From Candidatus Hydrogenedentota bacterium (lineage in GTDB: Bacteria; Hydrogenedentota; Hydrogenedentia; Hydrogenedentales; CAITNO01): 6,082 nt of DNA. The notes beneath the pieces were generated by a model. The model had not been told where the DNA came from, did no database searches, and saw only the letters and a list, made by a program, of their open reading frames with translations. A program made the translations under genes and the position numbers. Positions within the stretch are counted from its first letter, which is position 1; each line of letters opens with the position of its first letter. Location of the stretch: contig JAKPUV010000360.1 in assembly GCA_029554925.1 (NCBI GenBank), positions 1 through 6,082 on the forward strand, in the 5' to 3' direction. Shown in pieces: positions 1-4,613 of the stretch.

Positions 1-16
1 AGCCCCCCGGGGGGCT
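1..16. repeat. 16-base GC palindrome at window edge
   Basis: The first 16 bases, AGCCCCCCGGGGGGCT, are a perfect self-complementary sequence. As a transcript it could fold only by opening a few central bases as a loop. No T-run follows on the plus strand, so it is not a standard intrinsic terminator in that direction. Read on the minus strand, any T-tract would lie outside the window. It may be the remnant of a terminator of the upstream gene, but this cannot be settled at the edge. Confidence 0.6.
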
Positions 17-39
17 GGGAAAGGGGGGGCGAGGGGGGG
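9..39 (+). other. Putative G-quadruplex motif
   Basis: Four plus-strand G-tracts (9-14, 17-19, 23-29 and 33-39) are separated by short loops CT, AAA and CGA. This satisfies the usual pattern of four runs of three or more G with loops of 1-7 bases. The first tract is also half of the palindrome at 1-16, so the two folds would compete. Whether it forms, and any role in transcription or replication, is unknown. Confidence 0.5.
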
Positions 40-53
40 CAGGCAGGCAGGCA
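38..53. repeat. (GGCA)4 tetranucleotide repeat
   Basis: Four perfect copies of GGCA lie end to end directly after the last G-tract. It is a short simple-sequence repeat of a kind that can vary in copy number by slippage. It is not inside a coding region, so a copy change would not shift a reading frame. No function can be assigned. Confidence 0.75.
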
Positions 54-77
54 CAACAGAAGCGTTATCCCTGAATC

Positions 78-105
78 TTGGTAAGAAAGCAAATGGCGCG
101 ATAAT
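78..105 (+). promoter_or_regulatory. Weak sigma70-like promoter candidate
   Basis: TTGGTA at 78-83 (four of six to TTGACA) and GATAAT at 100-105 (five of six to TATAAT) are separated by 16 bases. A start near 112 would give a leader of about 240 bases that includes the large hairpin at 167-248. The boxes lie in one of the few AT-richer patches of the window. Short matches of this kind occur by chance, so this is a candidate only. Confidence 0.25.
80..97 (+). repeat. Direct repeat, copy 1
   Basis: GGTAAGA, one base, then AGCAAATGGC. The same two blocks recur at 115-133 with two bases between them. Copies start 35 bases apart, a little over three helical turns. The pair could be tandem protein-binding sites for a regulator, or simply a local duplication. 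The binding idea is inference. Confidence 0.6.
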
Positions 106-114
106 AGGCGCCCC

Positions 115-133
115 GGTAAGATTAGCAAATGGC
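115..133 (+). repeat. Direct repeat, copy 2
   Basis: GGTAAGA, TT, then AGCAAATGGC: the second copy of the motif at 80-97, differing by one inserted base and one substitution at the junction. It runs straight into a TTGACA hexamer at 134-139, which places it where an activator or repressor could touch a polymerase bound there. Confidence 0.6.
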
Positions 134-156
134 TTGACACGGTCCGCACTTGCGGA
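134..156 (+). promoter_or_regulatory. TTGACA box with adjacent inverted repeat
   Basis: A perfect TTGACA (134-139) is followed three bases later by TCCGCA-CT-TGCGGA (143-156), a perfect 6-base inverted repeat with a 2-base centre. The palindrome sits in what would be the promoter spacer, a typical operator position. No good -10 hexamer is seen 16-18 bases downstream, where the sequence is GC-rich, so the promoter reading is weak. The inverted repeat itself is plain in the sequence. Confidence 0.35.
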
Positions 157-165
157 AAGCGGAGA

Positions 166-206
166 GTGGACGGGATGGACGATATGGACGGGATGGACGC
201 GATGGA
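166..206 (+). repeat. Tandem 9-base repeat, ATGGACGNN
   Basis: Units GTGGACGGG, ATGGACGAT, ATGGACGGG, ATGGACGCG and a partial ATGGA follow one another with strict 9-base periodicity. The complementary strand of 209-248 contains the same unit (GGACGGGAT, GGACGATAT), so this tract forms the left arm of the hairpin at 167-248. Confidence 0.8.
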
Positions 207-248
207 TTTCCATCCAGGCCATATCGTCCATAGGGTCCATCCCGTCCA
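167..248. repeat. Large imperfect inverted repeat / hairpin
   Basis: Two 40-base arms (167-206 and 209-248) are complementary at 33 of 40 positions, with only TT (207-208) between them. The outer 14 pairs (TGGACGGGATGGAC) and the inner 6 pairs (GATGGA) are perfect. The mismatches fall in the middle of the arms. Both arms are made of the 9-base ATGGACGNN unit. No T-run follows, so an intrinsic terminator is unlikely. It could be a cruciform, a leader RNA structure, or one member of a dispersed intergenic palindromic repeat family (REP-like or miniature element). The last is inference, as only one copy is in this window. Confidence 0.8.
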
Positions 249-272
249 TTCCCCTCCACCCCTCTGTCCTTT

Positions 273-302
273 TTGACTCCCCCCGCCAAAGAAGCGCATA
301 CT
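273..302 (+). promoter_or_regulatory. Candidate sigma70 promoter for the operon
   Basis: TTGACT (273-278, five of six) and CATACT (297-302, four of six) are separated by 18 bases and lie about 50 bases before the first start codon. A transcript starting near 309 would have a leader of roughly 40 bases. This is the best-placed promoter-like pair for the operon, but the -10 match is modest and the organism's promoter preferences are unknown. Confidence 0.35.
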
Positions 303-351
303 GTGTCCGAAATGTCCCCGCCCGGGAGGGGTTGGGCAGGCAACGGGAAGC

Positions 352-1053
352 ATGCAACTCAAGATCCGAGATGTCGCGAGACTGCTGAATGTCTCCGACA
401 AGACCGTGTACCGCTGGATCAAGGCCGGCACCCTGCCGGCCTACCGCATCCAGGACCAGTACCGCGTGGACCGGACCGAGCTGCTGGAGTGGGTGACGGT
501 CTCGAAGATCCCCGTTTCCGACGAAATCTTCAGCGAGCCGCGGGAGTCCAAGCAGGCGGTGTCGCTGGCCGAGGCCATCGAGGCGGGGGGCTGCCACTAC
601 CGGGTGGGGGGGGACGACAAGGCGTCGGTGCTCCGGGGGGTGGTGGAGTGCATGCGCCTTCCGGAGGGGGTGGACCAGGAGTTTCTGTACCGGGTGCTGC
701 TTTCCCGCGAGGAGGTGTGCTCCACCGCCGTGGGGGACGGCATCGCGATTCCGCACCCGCGCAGTCCGCTGATTCTTCACATTGTGCGCCCGCTGCTGGC
801 GCTGTGTTTTCTGGAGCGGCCGGTGGCCTTTGGGGCGATGGACGGTCAGCCCGTGCGCGCCCTGCTCACCCTGGTCACGCCGACGGTGCACATGCATTTG
901 CAGCTTCTCTCCCGTCTGGGCTTTGCCCTCCATGACGCGGGGTTCAAGGCGGTCATCTCCGAGCCGGGCACCCGGGAATCTATTCTGGGGGAGGCCCGGC
1001 GGGTGGACGCCCTGCTCGATGAACGGGCGCGCGCCGAACAGCGGCAGGAATGA
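352..1053 (+). CDS. HTH (excisionase/MerR-like) plus PTS EIIA-2 domain protein
   Basis: Probable cytoplasmic regulator of 233 residues. Residues about 3-48 are a winged helix-turn-helix of the excisionase/MerR-like type (DVARLLNVSDKTVYRWIKAG, then LPAYRI and a YRVDRTELLEW end). After a linker, residues about 68-226 form a fructose/mannitol-type PTS EIIA (PtsN-like) domain. His135 lies in the family's phosphorylation motif (GDGIAIPHP). His180 and His182 lie in the HMHLQLLSRLG segment, which matches the second conserved histidine region. The start at 352 places the HTH at the N-terminus, as in other proteins of this type, although the closest purine run (GGGAAG, 345-350) is very near the ATG. 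The stop overlaps the hyfB start (ATGA), implying translational coupling. No other PTS component is present, so a regulatory rather than sugar-transport role is inferred: phosphorylation of His135 could tune DNA binding. The domain assignment is firm; the target is not known. Confidence 0.88.
   Translation: MQLKIRDVARLLNVSDKTVYRWIKAGTLPAYRIQDQYRVDRTELLEWVTVSKIPVSDEIFSEPRESKQAVSLAEAIEAGGCHYRVGGDDKASVLRGVVECMRLPEGVDQEFLYRVLLSREEVCSTAVGDGIAIPHPRSPLILHIVRPLLALCFLERPVAFGAMDGQPVRALLTLVTPTVHMHLQLLSRLGFALHDAGFKAVISEPGTRESILGEARRVDALLDERARAEQRQE
1046..1049 (+). promoter_or_regulatory. AGGA ribosome site at the EIIA/hyfB junction
   Basis: AGGA directly abuts the ATG at 1050, leaving no spacer. It is well spaced (6 bases) from the in-frame GTG at 1056 and rather far (15 bases) from the ATG at 1065. 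This makes the hyfB start uncertain by up to five residues. Termination-reinitiation at the ATGA overlap may make the spacing less important. Confidence 0.4.
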
Positions 1054-3041
1054 ACGTGAACCCCATGCAGTTGACCCTCGCAGGCTTGGTGGTCCTGATG
1101 CTCAGCGGTGGCGCCTCCGTCCTCGCGGGGCGGTCGGCCGCGTGGTCGGCGCGTCTGGGGGTTTTCGGGGCGGTGGCCGGCTGCGCGCTGGGGTTCTTCC
1201 CCGCCGTGGGAGCGCTGGCGGGCGGGCTTTCCCTCTCCGTCCGGATTCCGTGGCCCCTCCCCTTGGAGAGGGGGTTGGAACTGGGCCTGGACCCGCTGTC
1301 CGCCGTGTTTCTGGTTCCCATGACCCTGCTGGGGGCGCTGTGCGCGGTGTACGGGGCGGCCTATCTCGGAAAGGGCGCGGGGCGCGCCTCCTGGTTCCAT
1401 TACAACACGCTGGTGGCGAGCATGATGGCCGTGGTGCTTGCCCGGGACGCGGTGGTGTTCCTGGTCGCCTGGGAGACCATGGCGCTCAGCTCTTTCTTCC
1501 TGGTGATCCACGAGCACGGCAGGGCCCAGGCGCGCCGGGCGGCCTGGTTATACATGGTCGCCACCCATCTGGGGACTGCCTTCCTGCTGGCCATGTTCGC
1601 GATTCTCTGCGCGCGCGGTTCGGCCGGGTTTGACGCCCTGGCGCGCGCGGGCGCGGCGCTGCCCGCCCCCCTGGCCGCCGTGCTGTTTGTGTTTGCCCTG
1701 GCCGGTTTCGGCACCAAGGCGGGGTTCATGCCGTTCCACGTCTGGCTGCCGGAGGCGCACCCGGCGGCGCCGAGCCACGTGAGCGCCCTGATGTCGGGCA
1801 TCATGATCAAAACGGGCATCTACGGGCTGCTGCGGGTGCTGGGTTTCCTCGGGGCGCCCGCGCCGTGGTGGGGGGGATGCCTGCTGGCGGTGGGGGTAAG
1901 TTCGGGGGTACTTGGGGTGCTGTTCGCCCTCGCCCAGCACGACCTTAAGCGGCTGCTCGCCTACCACAGCGTGGAGAACATCGGAATCATCGCCATCGGG
2001 CTGGGGCTGGGGTATCTCGGGCTCGCGCAGGGGCTGCCCGCCGTGGCGGCGCTGGGCTTTGCCGGGGCGCTGCTGCATGTGGTGAACCACGCCGTGTTCA
2101 AGGGGCTGCTGTTTCTCGGGGCCGGCGCGGTGCTGCATGGCGCGGGCACGGGCGAGCTGGACCGCCTGGGCGGGCTGCTCAAGCGGATGCCGGGAACCGG
2201 CGCGGCCTTTCTGGTGGGCGCGGCGGCGATCTGCGGCCTGCCGCCGCTGAACGGGTTTGTGAGCGAGTTTCTGATCTACCTGGCGGCCTTCCGGGGGGTG
2301 GTCTCGCCCTCCGCCGCCGTGGTGGTGGCCGGGCTGTCGGGCCTGGCCGGCTTGGCCCTGATCGGCGGACTGGCGGCCGCGTGCTTTACCAAGGCCTTCG
2401 GCGTGGTTTTCCTCGGGGAGCCGCGCACGGAGCGGGCCGCCACCGCGCACGAGGCGGGGCCGGCCATGCGCTGGCCCATGGCCGCGCTCGCGTGCCTGTG
2501 CGGCGCCATCGGGGTGTTTTCCCCGGCGGTGCTGCCCCTGCTGGCGCCCGCGGTGGCGGTTGTGATGAAAGACACCCCGGAGGCGGCGACGGCCGGTGTC
2601 GCCGCGGCGGCGACGCCGCTGACTTGGATTGTCACCGCGGCGGCGGTGCTCGCGCTGCTGGTGGCGGCGCTGTACGCGCTGCGGTTCCGGCTGCTCGGCG
2701 CGCGCGCCCGGCACGCGGTGACCTGGGACTGCGGCTACGCGGCCCCCACGCCCCGCATGCAGTACACGGCGTCGTCCTTCGCGCAGCCGCTGACGGACCT
2801 CTTCGCGCCGCTGCTGCGGACGCGGCGGGAGCATGTGCCGCCAAAGGGGATTTTTCCCGCCGGCACCGCGTTTTCGACGGAGACGGACGACCTGTTCCAG
2901 CGGAACCTTTACGCGCCGCTGTTCCGGATGACGGGGGCGGCGCTGGCCTGGTTCCGCTGGGCGCAGCAGGGCCGCGTCCAGCTGTACGTCCTCTACATCG
3001 CCCTCACGCTGCTGGCCCTTCTTCTGTTCTGTTTCGAGTAG
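1050..3041 (+). CDS. hyfB: Hydrogenase-4 subunit B-like antiporter subunit (HyfB)
   Basis: Large integral membrane protein of 663 residues in the NuoL/M/N and Mrp antiporter family, expected to carry protons or sodium in the membrane arm of a group 4 hydrogenase-like complex. The usual charged residues of the channel are present: Glu142 in VAWETMAL, Lys223 in GTKAGFMPFHVWLPEAHPAA, Lys254 in IMIKTGIYG, Lys351 in HVVNHAVFKG, and Glu406 in GLPPLNGFVSEF. LKRLLAYHSVENIG is another family motif. What marks it as HyfB/HycC rather than NuoL is the C-terminal part after about residue 500, with WDCGY and the segment PTPRMQYTASSFAQPL, a cytoplasmic stretch and a final membrane helix. The length agrees with E. 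coli HyfB. Starts at GTG 1056 or ATG 1065 are also possible. It overlaps the regulator gene by four bases and is followed five bases later by hyfC. Confidence 0.92.
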   Translation: MNVNPMQLTLAGLVVLMLSGGASVLAGRSAAWSARLGVFGAVAGCALGFFPAVGALAGGLSLSVRIPWPLPLERGLELGLDPLSAVFLVPMTLLGALCAVYGAAYLGKGAGRASWFHYNTLVASMMAVVLARDAVVFLVAWETMALSSFFLVIHEHGRAQARRAAWLYMVATHLGTAFLLAMFAILCARGSAGFDALARAGAALPAPLAAVLFVFALAGFGTKAGFMPFHVWLPEAHPAAPSHVSALMSGIMIKTGIYGLLRVLGFLGAPAPWWGGCLLAVGVSSGVLGVLFALAQHDLKRLLAYHSVENIGIIAIGLGLGYLGLAQGLPAVAALGFAGALLHVVNHAVFKGLLFLGAGAVLHGAGTGELDRLGGLLKRMPGTGAAFLVGAAAICGLPPLNGFVSEFLIYLAAFRGVVSPSAAVVVAGLSGLAGLALIGGLAAACFTKAFGVVFLGEPRTERAATAHEAGPAMRWPMAALACLCGAIGVFSPAVLPLLAPAVAVVMKDTPEAATAGVAAAATPLTWIVTAAAVLALLVAALYALRFRLLGARARHAVTWDCGYAAPTPRMQYTASSFAQPLTDLFAPLLRTRREHVPPKGIFPAGTAFSTETDDLFQRNLYAPLFRMTGAALAWFRWAQQGRVQLYVLYIALTLLALLLFCFE

Positions 3042-3046
3042 GAACC

Positions 3047-3958
3047 ATGCTTTTTCTTTCCCTGACAAATGTCGTCCTAGCGCTCCTGGCGGCCCCGTTG
3101 CTGCTGGGTGTGGTCAACCGGACGAAGGCGTTCTTCGCGGGACGCCGGGGGCAGCCCCTCCTGCAGGCGTATTACGACCTGGCGAAGCTGCTCCGCAAGG
3201 ACGCCGTGTACAGCCGCACGACCACCTGGGTGTTCCGCGCTGGGCCGGTGGTGGGGCTGGCCTGCGCCCTGACTGCGGCGGCGCTCGCGCCGCTGGGGGG
3301 CACACGCGGGCTCATTGCCTTTCCCTGCGACCTGATCCTCCTGGCCTACCTCTTCGGCGTGATGCGCTTTTTTACCGTGGCGGCGGCGCTGGACACCGGA
3401 TCCAGCTTCGAGGGCATGGGGGCCAGCCGCGAGGTGCAGTTTTCGGCGCTGGCGGAGCCCGCGCTCCTGCTGGGGCTGGCGGTGGTCGCCCGGCTCACGG
3501 GGGAGCTCTCGTTGTCCGGCATGTTCGCCGCCCTGTCCCCCGCCGCCTACGCGGCCTCGGGGCCGGTGCTGGCGCTGGTGGGCGTCTCCTTCCTCGTGGT
3601 GGTGCTCGCGGAGAACTCCCGGATCCCCGTGGACGACCCCAACACGCACCTGGAGCTCACCATGATCCACGAGGTGATGGTGCTGGACCACGGCGGCCCG
3701 GACTTCGCGTTCATCCTGTACGGCGCGGCGCTCAAATTGTGGGTGCTGGGCTCGCTGCTGGTCAACGTGGTCCTGCCGGTCCGCACGGGCAGCGCGGCGC
3801 TGGACCTGGCCGCCGCGCTCGCGGGCATGCTCTGCCTGGCCGTGCTGGTGGGGGTCATCGAGTCGTGCATGGCGCGGGTGCGCCTGCTGAGGGTTCCCCA
3901 GCTTCTCGTGGGGGCGGTCGTGGTGTCCGGACTGGCCTTTGTCCTGCTGCTGAGGTGA
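3047..3958 (+). CDS. hyfC: Hydrogenase-4 subunit C-like, NuoH family (HyfC)
   Basis: Membrane protein of 303 residues, homologous to complex I subunit 1 (NuoH) and to HycD/HyfC. It anchors the hydrophilic catalytic arm and links electron transfer to ion movement. Family signs are the first cytoplasmic loop (GQPLLQAYYDLAKLLRKDAV, about residues 35-54) and the strongly conserved acidic loop ENSRIPVDDPNTHLELTMIH, beginning at Glu189 and followed by Glu209. About eight hydrophobic helices are visible. The reading frame is open far upstream inside hyfB, but homology begins at the ATG at 3047, which has AGGA at 3040-3043. Length is normal for the family. It lies between hyfB and hyfE with gaps of 5 and 4 bases. 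Confidence 0.93.
   Translation: MLFLSLTNVVLALLAAPLLLGVVNRTKAFFAGRRGQPLLQAYYDLAKLLRKDAVYSRTTTWVFRAGPVVGLACALTAAALAPLGGTRGLIAFPCDLILLAYLFGVMRFFTVAAALDTGSSFEGMGASREVQFSALAEPALLLGLAVVARLTGELSLSGMFAALSPAAYAASGPVLALVGVSFLVVVLAENSRIPVDDPNTHLELTMIHEVMVLDHGGPDFAFILYGAALKLWVLGSLLVNVVLPVRTGSAALDLAAALAGMLCLAVLVGVIESCMARVRLLRVPQLLVGAVVVSGLAFVLLLR
3952..3955 (+). promoter_or_regulatory. GAGG ribosome site supporting a GTG start
   Basis: GAGG lies inside the last codons of hyfC, 7 bases before the GTG at 3963. This good spacing supports the GTG as the hyfE start, and its position inside the upstream gene couples translation of the two. Confidence 0.55.
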
Positions 3959-3962
3959 CCCC

Positions 3963-4607
3963 GTGAACGTCGTCATAGACACCGCCCTGCTCGCCCTGAT
4001 CGTCTCCAGCATGCTGCTGCTGGGGTTCAGCCAGATCCGGTCGTGCATCCGCGCCGTCGCGATTCAGGGCTTCGTGCTGGGGGCGCTTCCCCTGGTCGCG
4101 CACGGGACCGGGCTGGCGGTCTCCACCCTGCTCCTGAGCGCGGTGACCGTGGCGCTGAAGGGGGTGGTGTTCCCCCGGGTGCTCTTCCGCTTTCTCCGGG
4201 AGGCCGATGTCCGCCGGGAGGTGGAGCCCTTCGTGGGGCACGCCGCCTCCGTGCTGGTCGGGTTCCTCTCGCTGGCCGGGTCCGTCTGGGTGTGCTCGCG
4301 GTTTCCGGTGTTTCCCGGGAACCCGCCGCCGCTGGTGGTGCCCGTTTCCTTCTTCATGGTGTTTGTGGGGCTCTTCATCATCGTGAGCCGGAAGAAGGCG
4401 GTCAGCCAGATTCTCGGCTATCTCGTCATGGAGAACGGCATGTACGTCTTCGGCGTGGTCGTGCTGCGCGACATGCCGCTCCTGGTGGACCTCGGCGTCC
4501 TGCTGGACGCCTTCGCCGCGGTCTTCGTCATGGGCGTCGCCGTGTATCACATCACCCGTGAGTTTGAGCACATGGACGTGGACCAGCTGGACACGCTGAA
4601 AGGCTGA
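3963..4607 (+). CDS. hyfE: Hydrogenase-4 subunit E-like membrane protein (HyfE)
   Basis: Small membrane protein of 214 residues, essentially the length of E. coli HyfE (about 216). It is hydrophobic throughout, with about six or seven helices. The C-terminal half is the diagnostic part: a basic SRKKAVSQILGYLVMENGMY segment with Glu157, then PLLVDLGVLLDAFAAVFVMGVAVYHI and a short polar tail ending DQLDTLKG. This half is related to NuoK/MrpC, where a membrane glutamate takes part in ion transfer. Glu157 is the likely counterpart. It should pack beside HyfC in the membrane arm. The start is GTG with GAGG at 3952-3955. It follows hyfC directly: the hyfD gene that separates hyfC and hyfE in E. coli is absent. 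HyfF follows after 6 bases. Confidence 0.9.
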   Translation: MNVVIDTALLALIVSSMLLLGFSQIRSCIRAVAIQGFVLGALPLVAHGTGLAVSTLLLSAVTVALKGVVFPRVLFRFLREADVRREVEPFVGHAASVLVGFLSLAGSVWVCSRFPVFPGNPPPLVVPVSFFMVFVGLFIIVSRKKAVSQILGYLVMENGMYVFGVVVLRDMPLLVDLGVLLDAFAAVFVMGVAVYHITREFEHMDVDQLDTLKG

Positions 4608-4613
4608 AACGAA

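Noticed and set aside
131..153. Possible sigma54 promoter (GG and GC elements near TGGC and TTGC)
   Set aside because: The GG at 141-142 and GC at 152-153 are 9 bases apart instead of the required 10, and the flanking bases do not match. The hyf operon in E. coli is sigma54-dependent, but nothing here supports that.
167..248. Hairpin as an intrinsic terminator or CRISPR-like repeat
   Set aside because: No T-run follows on either side, and the 9-base units have no spacers of constant length between them.
175..276. Small open frame of 33 codons through the hairpin, with repeated Met-Asp-Gly units
   Set aside because: The peptide simply mirrors the 9-base DNA repeat and its complement. There is no independent evidence of coding.
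2381..3046. Upstream in-frame extension of hyfC inside hyfB
   Set aside because: The extension has a Gly/Arg/Ala-rich shadow composition. HyfC homology and a ribosome site both point to the ATG at 3047.
1548..3068. Long minus-strand open frame of 506 codons opposite hyfB
   Set aside because: It lies wholly against a well-supported hyfB, and its translation is rich in Arg, Gly, Gln and His with no domain pattern. This is the usual shadow frame of a GC-rich gene.
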